From contig NZ_FOKL01000004.1 of assembly GCF_900112025.1 (NCBI RefSeq), forward strand, positions 135,344 through 199,343: DNA of 64,000 nt, in the 5' to 3' direction. Source of the stretch: Janthinobacterium sp. 344. GTDB taxonomy: Bacteria > Pseudomonadota > Gammaproteobacteria > Burkholderiales > Burkholderiaceae_D. The notes below the pieces were generated by a model, which was given only the letters and a program-made list of their open reading frames with translations, made no database searches and had not been told where the DNA came from. Shown here one piece after another: positions 30,598 to 39,264 of this stretch. Position 1 is the first letter of the stretch, and the number at the start of each line of letters is the position of its first letter. A program made the position numbers and the translations under genes.

Positions 30598-30678
30598 CCA
30601 TCGAAATGGGATGCAATAGTTTTCCGGCATCGGGCGGCGTAATTTTTTGTACTTTCTTCTACGATTTCGGTTGACTTT

Positions 30679-31290
30679 TCAGGGTACCGACGGGAAGCCC
30701 AATGCCCGCGTAGTAAGCGCTAACGCCGGCCATTCCCGCTGGGTTTCCTGCCAGCATTCTTGATAGAAATGCCAGTCAAAAAACGGCCCCGGATCCGTCT
30801 TCCTGCCCGGCGCGACGTGCTCGTGGCCACGCACATGCGCCAGCCCGTAGCGCGCCACCAGCGCCGCCGTCAGGGCCGCCAGCACATGGTATTGCCGTGC
30901 CTGGAAAGGGACAAAGTCCGAGCCTTCCATTTCGATACCGATGGAATAGCCATTGCACTGCGGGCGTCCCTCAAACGAGGACGTGCCGGCATGCCAGGCG
31001 CGCTGGTCAGCCGAAACATATTGCAACAGCGCACCATCACGCCGCACAAAAAAGTGCGCCGAGACCTGCAAACCACGCAGGTCGGCAAAAGAAGGATCGG
31101 CATTATAATCTACCCGGCCGGTAAACAAGTCCGACACATGCGGCCCGCCGAAGTGGCCGCCAGGCAAGCTGATGTTATGGATCACCAGCAAGTCGATCTG
31201 CTCCCCTTCCGGGCGGGCATCAAAATAGGGCGAGTCGTAGCGCACGGCGCCATCGCACCAGCCATCGTCATCGATCTTCCATGCCGTCAT
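30679..31290 (-). CDS. ampD: 1,6-anhydro-N-acetylmuramyl-L-alanine amidase AmpD
   Basis: A 203-residue zinc amidase releasing peptides from recycled anhydro-muropeptides. Zinc and active-site motifs: LLVIHNISLPGGHFGG with the first His, GRPQCNGYSIGIEMEGSD with the Glu, and RGHEHVAPGRKTDPGPFFDW with the second His and the Asp. Start at 31290 (MTAWKIDDDG); a TTG lies one codon upstream. Its start overlaps the end of the sigma54 activator by 23 bases. It supplies the same recycling route as mpl at 14.7 kb. Confidence 0.95.
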   Translation of the reverse strand: MTAWKIDDDGWCDGAVRYDSPYFDARPEGEQIDLLVIHNISLPGGHFGGPHVSDLFTGRVDYNADPSFADLRGLQVSAHFFVRRDGALLQYVSADQRAWHAGTSSFEGRPQCNGYSIGIEMEGSDFVPFQARQYHVLAALTAALVARYGLAHVRGHEHVAPGRKTDPGPFFDWHFYQECWQETQREWPALALTTRALGFPSVP

Positions 31291-32356
31291 CAAAGCGAGG
31301 CTCCTGTATCGTCAATTTGTGCATCCTGTAACGTAACTGGCGCACGCTGATGCCCAGCAGCTGCGCCGCCCGTGCGCGGTGATAGCGTTCCCGCACCAGG
31401 GCCAGCGTGATCATTTCCCGCTCCGCCTGACACAAATACAATGCCAGCGGCAACACGGGCGCCATGTTGCGCGGCGCCATGCCGGGCAGCGACAGTTGCC
31501 GTTCCGGCAGCACCGGCGCCAGCCGCAAGGGCGTGATGCTGGCCCTGGCCGCTGCGCCCGCCGGTGACGGCAAGCCCAGACCATCGGGAGCGATCACGCC
31601 ATCGTCGGCAAAGGCCAGCGCCCGCTCCAGCATGTTTTCCAGCTCGCGCACATTCCCGGGAAACGCATGCGCGGCCAGCGCCGCCAGCACGCACGGCGCC
31701 AGCCGCACGCTTTGCCGTGGCGCCAAGCGCGCCAGGATCGCCTCACATAATACCTGCAGATCGTCCAGCCGTTCACGCAGCGGCGGCACGGCCAGTTCGA
31801 TCACATTGAGCCGGTAATATAAATCGCGGCGAAACGTGCCGGCCGCCACGCCACGCGCCAGGCCGTGCTGGCTGGCGCACAGGATGCGCACGTCGACGGC
31901 CTCGTCCCGGCTGCCGCCCAGCTTGCGCACGCGGCGTTCCTGCAAGGCGCGCAAGAGCTTTACTTGCATGGCCAGCGGCAAGTCGTCCACTTCATCGAGC
32001 AGCAGGCTGCCGCCGTGCGCCGCCTGGAACAAGCCCTGGCGCTCATGCAGCGCACCCGTGTACGCGCCCTGGCGGCAACCGAAGAATTCCGCCTCCATCA
32101 GCGCGTCGGGAATGGCGCCGCAATTGACGGCAACAAATGGAAGGCCCGCACGCGCGCCCTGCGCATGGATGGCGCGCGCCGCCAGTTCCTTGCCGCTGCC
32201 CGATTCGCCACGGATGGCCACCGGCGCGCCGCTGCCGGCAATGCGGCCGATCTGCGCGCGCAGCGCCTGCATGGCGGCCGAGTTGCCGATCAGTTGCGGC
32301 GCTGGCGGCATGCCGGCGGCGGCCAGGCCTGGCGAACGGGAGAGGGAGTCAGGCAT
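31268..32356 (-). CDS. Receiver-less sigma54-dependent transcriptional activator, PilR-like
   Basis: A 362-residue protein with an AAA+ domain and a Fis-type helix-turn-helix but no receiver domain. Walker A GESGSGKE at residues 50-57; sigma54-contact loop GAYTGA at 97-102 (Tyr instead of the common Phe); Walker B in LLLDEVDDL; arginine region in FRRDLYYRLNV; C-terminal DNA-binding helix RARAAQLLGISVRQLRYRMH. Only about 25 residues precede the AAA+ domain. In related genomes the slot between ampD and PP0621 holds pilR and pilS; here pilS and the receiver are absent. The start at 32356 is the first ATG after non-conserved sequence. Confidence 0.82.
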   Translation of the reverse strand: MPDSLSRSPGLAAAGMPPAPQLIGNSAAMQALRAQIGRIAGSGAPVAIRGESGSGKELAARAIHAQGARAGLPFVAVNCGAIPDALMEAEFFGCRQGAYTGALHERQGLFQAAHGGSLLLDEVDDLPLAMQVKLLRALQERRVRKLGGSRDEAVDVRILCASQHGLARGVAAGTFRRDLYYRLNVIELAVPPLRERLDDLQVLCEAILARLAPRQSVRLAPCVLAALAAHAFPGNVRELENMLERALAFADDGVIAPDGLGLPSPAGAAARASITPLRLAPVLPERQLSLPGMAPRNMAPVLPLALYLCQAEREMITLALVRERYHRARAAQLLGISVRQLRYRMHKLTIQEPRFDDGMEDR

Positions 32357-32472
32357 GCGGCGGGCCTTTCTGCAATGGCGACCGGGGCCGCTTCCTGCCG
32401 ATGCTACGCCTGACGGGCAAAAGGGGACGTTACGATACGGATGAGCAATGCGGCGCACCGGCGCCCACGCGA

Positions 32473-32727
32473 TTACAGCGTGGCGTGGGCGTGGCTGCAA
32501 TAATCGTGGCCCTTGGCCTGCACGTTTTCGGACGCCGGATAGTACACGCCGCAGTGGGCGCAGCACAGCATCAGTTCGGCATCAGGCAATTGCTGCGGCC
32601 GGCCTGGCGGCGTAAACGGGTTGGGCCGCTGCTGCTCACGGGCACGCTGCTGCATGCCACGGATCTTGCTGCGGATAGCAAACAGCACCAGAAACACCAG
32701 CGCCAGCCAGAATAAAACACGTGTCAT
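32473..32727 (-). CDS. PP0621-family small membrane protein with cysteine-rich tail
   Basis: An 84-residue protein with an N-terminal membrane helix (VLFWLALVFLVLFAIRS), a basic linker, and a C-terminal zinc-ribbon-like region: CCAHCGVYYPASENV followed by GHDYCSHAH. The start at 32727 overlaps the ccsA stop (ATGA). Longer frames extend into ccsA and are rejected. Function unknown; the pairing with ccsA is conserved in betaproteobacteria. Confidence 0.85.
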   Translation of the reverse strand: MTRVLFWLALVFLVLFAIRSKIRGMQQRAREQQRPNPFTPPGRPQQLPDAELMLCCAHCGVYYPASENVQAKGHDYCSHAHATL

Positions 32728-33527
32728 GCGAATCCTCGGTGTAAAACCACTTCCAGTACAAAACGGCTGCCGACATAGGCCAGCAGCAAGGTGGCGAAAC
32801 CGGCCAGGGTGAAGCTCAGCGCCGTCTTGCCGCGCCAGCCGCGAAAACGGCGGCCCGCCAGCAAGGCGGCGAACAGCAGCCACGACAGCATGGTAAACAC
32901 CGACTTGTGATCCCAGTTCAGCGCCTTGCCAAACAGCTGCTCCGAAAAGACGATGCCCGACAGCACGGTCAGGCTGAGCAAGATGAAGCCCAGGCCGATC
33001 ATGCGGAACAACAATTTTTCCATCGTCAACAGGGCCGGCAACTGATCGAGCGCGCTGCCGATGAAGCCGCGGCTTTCGCTGCGCGTGTGCAGGCGCGATT
33101 CCTGCAGCGCCATCAGCACGGCGTGGAAGGCGGCAATCGTCAGGGTGCTATAGGCAAGCACGGCCACGGCGATATGCCAGCCGAACACGGCCGACTTGCC
33201 CTCCATGCTGACCTGGCTGCCGGGAAAGGCCCAGGCCAGGGCGATGGCGATGACGGCGCTGGGCATGACCATGCGGCGCAAGCCATCGAGGCTGAAATTG
33301 CGGTTCTCTATCCAGTAGGCGCCCACGGACACCCACAGCGCGGCCGACAGCATGGCGGAAAAGCCGAAACGCAAGGTGCCCGGCGCCATCAGGTCGAACC
33401 ACAGGGTGGCGGCATGCGCCAGCCAGGCGACGCCTGTCAGCCCGGCAATGAGCTGGGGCCGCGACGGGGGAAGCACCGCACACGCCGCATATAACAGGGC
33501 GGCGACGAGAAAGAAGTAAGTCTGCAT
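32724..33527 (-). CDS. Cytochrome c assembly-type membrane protein (CcsA/YpjD-like)
   Basis: A 267-residue integral membrane protein with about eight helices. It carries the heme-handling tryptophan/histidine signature of the CcsA/CcmC superfamily in reduced form, with GWHIAVAVLAYSTLTIAAFH and ALNWDHKSVFTMLSWLLFAAL. In most betaproteobacteria this gene is divergent from ffh; here ffh is 11.9 kb away. The exact role of the YpjD-type members in cytochrome maturation is not settled. Confidence 0.87.
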   Translation of the reverse strand: MQTYFFLVAALLYAACAVLPPSRPQLIAGLTGVAWLAHAATLWFDLMAPGTLRFGFSAMLSAALWVSVGAYWIENRNFSLDGLRRMVMPSAVIAIALAWAFPGSQVSMEGKSAVFGWHIAVAVLAYSTLTIAAFHAVLMALQESRLHTRSESRGFIGSALDQLPALLTMEKLLFRMIGLGFILLSLTVLSGIVFSEQLFGKALNWDHKSVFTMLSWLLFAALLAGRRFRGWRGKTALSFTLAGFATLLLAYVGSRFVLEVVLHRGFA

Positions 33528-33788
33528 GTTTTAAGTTTACACCATAGCCGGCAAGCGCGATTCGGGGTGGCGGCAGGGAGGCAGGCACGGGGCCGCCCGC
33601 CGCTACCGCAAGCCTGCCATGATATCGCGCCTGAGGGGCGGCGGGGTGGCGCACCCTCAAGAATTTGGCAATCTTTCCCCGGGCTGGCGGACCGGATGCA
33701 GCGGCGGCGTTGCCATCCTGATTAGCCAGTCCTATAATTATGTCCATAGAGCAACTTATATCCGCTTTCCCCACTCGTCCCCACCGCC

Positions 33789-34394
33789 ATGCTTTCTTTC
33801 AAAAAAATTTCCTGGACTTGCCTCCTGCTGGCCTGCACTGTCTTGAGCGGCTGCATGAAAGATACGCCGTCCCAGTCCACCTACGAAGACTATTTCCGCA
33901 CGTCTATCCAAAGCTATGACCTGTACAAGGATTACTTTGACATCGCCAAGCTGGAAAAGCTGAATGGCTGGAAAGAAAACGAACAGTATGAAATCAAGGG
34001 CTCGGCCATCCTGCGCGCCAGGGTGGGCTACCTGGAGTTGCTGTCCGACATGGTCGACAAGCTCGAAGCCCAGGCCAGGACGGACAGTTCCGTCGGCATG
34101 AGCATGGGACTGGGCCTGATGGCGCGCGGCATGGGCGGCGAAAACAAGGCCTTCCGCGACTTTTGGGCGCAGGAGCAGGAAAAGAAGGCCATCCCCGCGC
34201 CGCTGCTGGCGCGCCAGGCGGCGATGACGGCCGAGCGCTTCGAAAACCTGCTGCAATGGGCCGACCAGCTCGTGCTGGACAATTACGGCGCCATCATCAA
34301 CCGCCAGCTCAAGAAAGGCGATGAACTGACGCGCATCTATACCCTGAGCTTCCGGCAGACGGAAAAAGGCTGGATGGGCTTCAACGCCCGCTAA
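33789..34394 (+). CDS. Putative lipoprotein of unknown function
   Basis: A 201-residue protein with a type II signal peptide (MLSFKKISWTCLLLACTVLS) and lipobox LSGC, lipidated Cys22 followed by Met-Lys-Asp, compatible with outer-membrane sorting. The mature part is helical and polar (RTSIQSYDLYKDYFDIAKLE; LRARVGYLELLSDMVDKLEA) without a recognised domain. It stands alone between ccsA and an intrinsic terminator. A homopolymer-rich start region (CTTTCAAAAAAATTTC) makes the beginning prone to frameshift. Confidence 0.75.
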   Translation: MLSFKKISWTCLLLACTVLSGCMKDTPSQSTYEDYFRTSIQSYDLYKDYFDIAKLEKLNGWKENEQYEIKGSAILRARVGYLELLSDMVDKLEAQARTDSSVGMSMGLGLMARGMGGENKAFRDFWAQEQEKKAIPAPLLARQAAMTAERFENLLQWADQLVLDNYGAIINRQLKKGDELTRIYTLSFRQTEKGWMGFNAR

Positions 34395-34416
34395 GGGCGC
34401 GCCGCCACTGCGCCTA

Positions 34417-34456
34417 AAAAAAACCTCCGCACCAGCGATGGCGCGGAGGTTTTTTT
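34417..34456. terminator. Bidirectional intrinsic terminator
   Basis: Stem CCTCCGC (34424-34430) / GCGGAGG (34443-34449) with a 12-base loop, flanked by seven A on the left and seven T on the right. It serves the convergent lipoprotein gene and ABC binding-protein gene. Confidence 0.9.
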
Positions 34457-34471
34457 GCAGGGCGTCCTGAT

Positions 34472-35455
34472 TTACTTCACATTCAGGCTCTTTTTCGCCT
34501 GCTCCAGCAAGTCCGTCTTGACCCAGTCCTTGGCCACGGGCGGCTTCGCCATGCGGCCCACGCCCGTTTTCACCATCACGTCCGTGGTGATCTGGATGTG
34601 TTCGGGCGAGATGTCGTACGAATACGGCGAATTGCTGATCGCATCGTCGAAGTCATCCTTCGTGATCTGTCCGCGGAAGACCACTTCGCGCACGTATTTT
34701 TCCGCCGTCGCCTTGTTGTCGATAAAGGTTTTCGTCGCTTCGACGAAGCAGCGCATGAATTTTTCCGCCACGGGACGGCGTTCCTTGTAGAATTTTTCCG
34801 TCATCACCATGGTCCGCACGGGCTCGCCAATCGGCGTGTCGTACGGCTTGATGACTTCGCTGCCGAAGCCCTTGTTGATCGCCTGCGACGATTGCGGTTC
34901 CGATTGCATCATGGCATCGATATTCTTGCCCATCAGCGCCTGGTTCAGGTCGGCGTAGGCGAGGAACACCAGTTGCACATCCTTGCCCTTGGTTTCCGCA
35001 TACGTCAGGCCCGCCTGCGACAGTTCCGCCAGCAGCAGCACTTCCTGGATGCCGCCGCGCGTCACGCCCACGCGCTTGCCCTTCAAGTCCTTGACGCTGG
35101 CGATCTTTTGCCCCGTGCCCGCCACCAGGCGCGCGCCGCCCTTGGCAAAACCGGCCACCACGTAGATGGGCGCGCCGCCGGCACGGCCGGAAATGGCGGC
35201 CTCGGATGCCGTCGCGCCCACGTCCAGTTCCCCCGCGATGATGGCCTGCATCACGTCGAGTCCCTTGGCGAAGATATGCTCTTCCACCTTGATGCCGCAC
35301 TTGGGCGCGATTTCCTTGATGTACGACACGGCGCCGTAATGGGCAAATTTCAGATTACCCAGGCGCACGACTTCCTGCGCCTGGACGGCGCCCATGCCGA
35401 ACGCCAGCACGAGGGCGGCGGCGATACCGGTCTTCAAGGTCAAATTTTTCTGCAT
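34472..35455 (-). CDS. ABC transporter substrate-binding protein, NrtA/SsuA/TauA type
   Basis: A 327-residue periplasmic binding protein. A cleavable signal peptide (LKTGIAAALVLAFGMGAVQA) ends at AQA; the mature protein shows RLGNLKFAHYGAVSYIKEIA, GLDVMQAIIAGELDVGATAS and VKDLKGKRVGVTRGG, the NMT1/SsuA-like fold signature for anions or small nitrogen/sulfur compounds. The start at 35455 has an AGGAGA site six bases upstream. No permease or ATPase gene adjoins, so it is an orphan or works with distant partners. Ligand unknown. Confidence 0.85.
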   Translation of the reverse strand: MQKNLTLKTGIAAALVLAFGMGAVQAQEVVRLGNLKFAHYGAVSYIKEIAPKCGIKVEEHIFAKGLDVMQAIIAGELDVGATASEAAISGRAGGAPIYVVAGFAKGGARLVAGTGQKIASVKDLKGKRVGVTRGGIQEVLLLAELSQAGLTYAETKGKDVQLVFLAYADLNQALMGKNIDAMMQSEPQSSQAINKGFGSEVIKPYDTPIGEPVRTMVMTEKFYKERRPVAEKFMRCFVEATKTFIDNKATAEKYVREVVFRGQITKDDFDDAISNSPYSYDISPEHIQITTDVMVKTGVGRMAKPPVAKDWVKTDLLEQAKKSLNVK

Positions 35456-35643
35456 CGGTTTCTCCTGTGGTGGTGGGTATGTGCCCGCGAGGGCATAAAA
35501 CACGAAACACTGCTTTTTTATTATGGGGAGATAGTACCGTGTGTTGAGTCAGGAGCAATCTTTTTTATGCACAGCCTGCCTTGGCGCTGTTGCGGCAGCG
35601 CAAAGGCAGGCGAACGCGGGAGCAGCCCCCGCTGCGTGAAGCG

Positions 35644-37647
35644 TTACTGCCCCGCCAGCGCCACCACGGGATCGAGTCCCGACGCCTTGCGTGCCGGCAT
35701 GAAGCCAAACACCAATCCCGTCACCACGGCGCAGCCGAAGGCGCCGGCGATGGCGCTCAGCGAAAAGATCACGGGCACGTCCCACACCAGCAGCAAGCCG
35801 GCCACCGTCACGCCGACCACGATGCCGGCCACGCCGCCCACCACCGACACCAGCACCGCTTCGGTGAGGAACTGGCGCAGGATGTCGCGCCGGCGCGCGC
35901 CCGTCGCCATGCGGATGCCGATTTCGCGCGTGCGCTCGCGCACCGTCATCAGCATCACGTTCATGACGCCGATGCCGCCCACCACCAGCGAGACGGCGGC
36001 GATCAGGCTGAGCATGATGGTCATGTTGTCCTGCGTCTTCGCTTCGGCGGCGATCGACGCGGCCGCGTTGCTGATGCCATAGTCGCGGATGCGGTGGCGC
36101 TCGAACATGGTGGCATCGACGGCCGCCTCGACTTCCGTCACGCGCTTGACGTCGGCCACCGCCATGACGGTGTAGGTCGGCTCGCGCTGGCCGAAGACGC
36201 GGATGCCGGCCGTGGAAAACGGCAGCAGCAGCACGTCGTCCTCATCCTTCTCGCCCGTCAGCGCGCCCTTCGCGCTCATCACGCCGATCACCTGGAACGG
36301 CACGTTGCCGATCAGGATATTCTGCCCCACGGGATTGGCCACGTCGGGCATCAGCTTTTCCGCCAGGTGCGCGCCCAGCACGGCCACGGTGGCCATCTCG
36401 CGCTCGTCCTCCTCGGTAAAGAAGCCGCCCTTGGCCACGGGCCAGGTCTGGATCTGCGGCAGGGCCGGTCCCGTGCCGCGCACATAGGTCTGCACGTCGA
36501 GGTTGCCGTGGCGGATCACCTTGTTGCCCGTGACATTCGGCAGCACGTGGGAAATGCCCGGCACGTCCTTGAGCGCGTCGAGATCGGCCAGCGTGATGCT
36601 GCGCCCGGGGATGCGCGAGCTTTCGCCGCGCGACGCCATGTACAGCAAGTTCGAGCCGAAGGCGCCCAGCTGCGCCATCACCTGCTGGCGCGTGCCCAGG
36701 CCGATGGCCAGCATGACGATCACGGAGGCGACGCCGATGATGATGCCCAGCAGGGTCAAGCCCGTGCGGAAGCGGTTGATCCACAGCACGCGCCAGGCGG
36801 CGCGCGCCGCGTCGAGCAATTCCGTGCCCAGCGACGCGCCCGTATCATGCGCGGCGCGCGACAGGTCCAGCGGCGGCAAGGCCGTCGACGTGGCGGGAAT
36901 GGCGACGGCGCCCGAGTCTTCGACGATCTGGCCATCGCTGATCTCGATCACGCGGCGCGCCTGGGCCGCCACCTTGCGGTCATGCGTGATCAGGATGATG
37001 GTATGGCCCGCGTCGGCCAGCTCGCCCAAGAGGGCCATGACTTCGGCGCCGCTGCTGCTGTCGAGCGCCCCCGTCGGCTCATCGGCGAGGATGATGCGTC
37101 CGCCGTTCATCAAGGCGCGGGCGATCGATACGCGCTGCTGCTGCCCGCCCGACAACTGGTTCGGCCGGTGATCGAGCCGCTCGCCCAGTCCCAGGCGCTT
37201 GAGCAGCGCCTCCGAGCGGGCGTGGCGGGCGGCGGCCGGCATGCCCGCGTACAGGGCCGGCACTTCCACGTTTTCGCGCGCCGATTCCGTGGCGATCAGG
37301 TGGTAGCCCTGGAAGACGAAGCCGAACGCCTCGCGCCGCAGCCACGCCAGTGCATCGGGATTCAGGCTGGCCACGTCCTGGCCGGCGAAGCGGTAGGTGC
37401 CGTCGCTGGGCCGGTCCAGGCACCCCAGCAGATGCATCAGGGTCGACTTGCCGGAACCGGACGCGCCGACGATGGCGACGAATTCGCCGGCGCCGATAGC
37501 CAGGGTCACGCCGCGCAGCACTTCCACGGCCGGCGCGCCGTCATGGCCGCCGTAGCGCTTGCGGATGCCGGCAAGCTCAATCAGGGGCGGCGGCTGGTCC
37601 GGCTGCCCGGGTTGCCCCAGCGACGCGGCCTCGCTCATGGCGCTCAC
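35644..37647 (-). CDS. macB: MacB-type ABC transporter (ATPase-permease fusion)
   Basis: A 667-residue mechanotransmission ABC exporter. N-terminal ATPase: Walker [10 protein letters not shown], signature LSGGQQQR, Walker [14 protein letters not shown]-terminal half: first membrane helix after [20 protein letters not shown], a large periplasmic domain (including [14 protein letters not shown] and [15 protein letters not shown]), then three helices with [20 protein letters not shown] and ending [21 protein letters not shown]. Overlaps macA by four bases. Substrates of MacAB range from macrolides to lipopeptides and siderophores. No outer-membrane TolC-like gene is adjacent. Confidence 0.94.
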   Translation of the reverse strand: MSAMSEAASLGQPGQPDQPPPLIELAGIRKRYGGHDGAPAVEVLRGVTLAIGAGEFVAIVGASGSGKSTLMHLLGCLDRPSDGTYRFAGQDVASLNPDALAWLRREAFGFVFQGYHLIATESARENVEVPALYAGMPAAARHARSEALLKRLGLGERLDHRPNQLSGGQQQRVSIARALMNGGRIILADEPTGALDSSSGAEVMALLGELADAGHTIILITHDRKVAAQARRVIEISDGQIVEDSGAVAIPATSTALPPLDLSRAAHDTGASLGTELLDAARAAWRVLWINRFRTGLTLLGIIIGVASVIVMLAIGLGTRQQVMAQLGAFGSNLLYMASRGESSRIPGRSITLADLDALKDVPGISHVLPNVTGNKVIRHGNLDVQTYVRGTGPALPQIQTWPVAKGGFFTEEDEREMATVAVLGAHLAEKLMPDVANPVGQNILIGNVPFQVIGVMSAKGALTGEKDEDDVLLLPFSTAGIRVFGQREPTYTVMAVADVKRVTEVEAAVDATMFERHRIRDYGISNAAASIAAEAKTQDNMTIMLSLIAAVSLVVGGIGVMNVMLMTVRERTREIGIRMATGARRRDILRQFLTEAVLVSVVGGVAGIVVGVTVAGLLLVWDVPVIFSLSAIAGAFGCAVVTGLVFGFMPARKASGLDPVVALAGQ

Positions 37648-38831
37648 AGCTGGAACCTGCTGCTGCCGCTGCCGGCCGGCTGCTCGCCCGTGACCAGCAA
37701 TTCGCCTTCGCGCAAGCCTTGCAGCACTTCCGCGCTGAGGCGGTTGCGCACGCCGACGGTGACGGCGCGCGTATCGACCTTGCCATCCGCATCCATCACG
37801 CGGGCCGTGAACTGCCCCGGTTTCGCGCCTTCCTGCGTCGATGGCTTCAAGGCCGGCAAGGGCACGGCCAGCACATTGTTCGCCGCCGCCGTGACAAACA
37901 CCACTTGCGCCGTCATCTGCGGCATCAGTTCGCCGTCCGCGTTATCCACGTCGAACAGCACGGTATACAGAATGACCTTGCTGGTCGACGGCGCCAGCGC
38001 CGTGCCGGCGGCGGAACCACCGGGCACCGGCGGCGCCGGCAGCACTTGGCGCACCTTGCCGCTCCAGCGCCGCTGGTCGCCGCCCAGGGTGGTGAAATAC
38101 ACGGGCATGTCCGGGCGCACGCGGCGCACGTCCGCTTCCGACACTTCCGTCCACACCGTCATGGCCGACAGGTCGGCGATGCGCAGGATGTTCGGCGTCT
38201 GGTACGTGGCGTTCAGGGTCTGCCCTTCCTTCGCGTCCAGGCCCACCACCTTGCCGGCCATCGGTGCATAGATGCGCGTATAGCCCAGGCGCGCCTCGTC
38301 CGCCTTCAGGCTGGCCTGGGTCTGGGCTATCTGCGCTTTCAGGTGGTCGATCTTGGCGGCGGCAGAGGCCAAGGTGGCTTCCGCCGTTTCCAGGTCGGCC
38401 AGCGGGGTGGAATCGAACTTGGCCATCTGCTTCTGGCGGCCATGCTGCTGGCCCGCCAGGCGGTGCTGCGCCTGCTGGTCGGCCAGCTGCGCGCGCAAGC
38501 CCGCCAGGGCGGCGCGGCCCGCGTCGACCGTGGCTTGCTGCACGCTGGGGTCGATCTCGGCCAGCAGCTGGCCTTTTTCCACGGCGCTGCCGGGCTGCAC
38601 GTGCAGGCGCGTGATCTGGCCCGACACCTGCGCGCCCACGTCGACATAGGTTTGCGGCTGCAGGGTGCCGATGGCCGTGACGCTGGCCTCGATGTTGCCG
38701 CGCTTGACGGGGGCCGTGTCGAACACGGTTGTCGGGCCGCGCGTGGCCCACAGGGCACCGGCGCCGAACAGCGCCAGCAAGACCACGCCGCCCAGGATGC
38801 GGGCGCGGCGCGAAGGCAGGCGGGCCGCCAT
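37644..38831 (-). CDS. macA: MacA-type periplasmic adaptor subunit
   Basis: A 395-residue membrane-fusion protein. N-terminal anchor ([18 protein letters not shown]), split lipoyl-like domain ([20 protein letters not shown] ... [20 protein letters not shown]), a long helical hairpin (residues about 105-180, coiled-coil) and beta-barrel plus membrane-proximal domains ([20 protein letters not shown]). Partner of the overlapping macB. A CGGTGGACATCACCG hairpin lies upstream at about 38911-38927 without a T-run. Confidence 0.93.
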   Translation of the reverse strand: MAARLPSRRARILGGVVLLALFGAGALWATRGPTTVFDTAPVKRGNIEASVTAIGTLQPQTYVDVGAQVSGQITRLHVQPGSAVEKGQLLAEIDPSVQQATVDAGRAALAGLRAQLADQQAQHRLAGQQHGRQKQMAKFDSTPLADLETAEATLASAAAKIDHLKAQIAQTQASLKADEARLGYTRIYAPMAGKVVGLDAKEGQTLNATYQTPNILRIADLSAMTVWTEVSEADVRRVRPDMPVYFTTLGGDQRRWSGKVRQVLPAPPVPGGSAAGTALAPSTSKVILYTVLFDVDNADGELMPQMTAQVVFVTAAANNVLAVPLPALKPSTQEGAKPGQFTARVMDADGKVDTRAVTVGVRNRLSAEVLQGLREGELLVTGEQPAGSGSSRFQL

Positions 38832-38922
38832 CAGGAAGCCGCCTTGCGGTTGCAGCTAAAGTAAAACGGTGTCGCCAAACGTGAAAGATACATCGGTCTA
38901 TCCTTGAAAATAGCGGTGGACA

Positions 38923-39264
38923 TCACCGCAGGAACGTCACAAGACCTGCCAGCGCGGCGACGGCTGCCAGCAGGGAACTACGCAACAGCAATCGGGGCGC
39001 ATACGGCAGCAGCAGGGCCACCAGCAGCGCGCCGGCCGAAATAAAACCCAGCCAGGCGACCACGCCGACGGTGGCGCTCCAGCCGGCCACGCAGGGCCAG
39101 ATGGCCAGCGCCAGCAACAGGGCGCCGGCCAGCTGCAGCGCGCGCCGCACGTTCGGCGCCGCATCACGTCCCCATACCTGGCCGTGATGGCGGTCCATCG
39201 CCAGCGAGAGGCTGGCCATGCCCGCATACGACAGGCCCAGCGCGCACAGGATGGTGTTGATCAT
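38923..39264 (-). CDS. DUF3325-family small membrane protein
   Basis: A 113-residue protein with four predicted membrane helices: INTILCALGLSYAGMASLSL, ALQLAGALLLALAIWPCVAG, VGVVAWLGFISAGALLVALL and SLLAAVAALAGLVTFL. The start at 39264 overlaps the PepSY gene stop (ATGA). DUF3325 proteins are found only next to PepSY/TonB-receptor iron operons. A His-Gln pair after the second helix (DRHHGQ) may matter. The biochemical role is unknown. Confidence 0.83.
   Translation of the reverse strand: MINTILCALGLSYAGMASLSLAMDRHHGQVWGRDAAPNVRRALQLAGALLLALAIWPCVAGWSATVGVVAWLGFISAGALLVALLLPYAPRLLLRSSLLAAVAALAGLVTFLR

Larger units (their letters stand above)
30285..30678. promoter_or_regulatory. nrdA upstream regulatory region
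   Basis: A 394-base gene-free stretch between the nrdA start and the ampD stop. Besides the two NrdR boxes at 30551-30597 it is comparatively AT-rich (for example around 30565-30600 and 30637-30662), unlike its neighbours. The nrdA transcript would have a leader of about 250 nt if it starts near the boxes. No riboswitch fold was recognised. Confidence 0.6.

Noticed and set aside
32357..32472. Possible remnant of pilS or of the PilR receiver domain
   Set aside because: Translation of the 116 bases in all minus frames gives no kinase or receiver motif; nothing recognisable remains.
35581..38271. An 896-codon plus-strand frame opposite macB and macA
   Set aside because: Antisense of two genes with clear Walker and adaptor motifs; no ribosome binding site or similarity.
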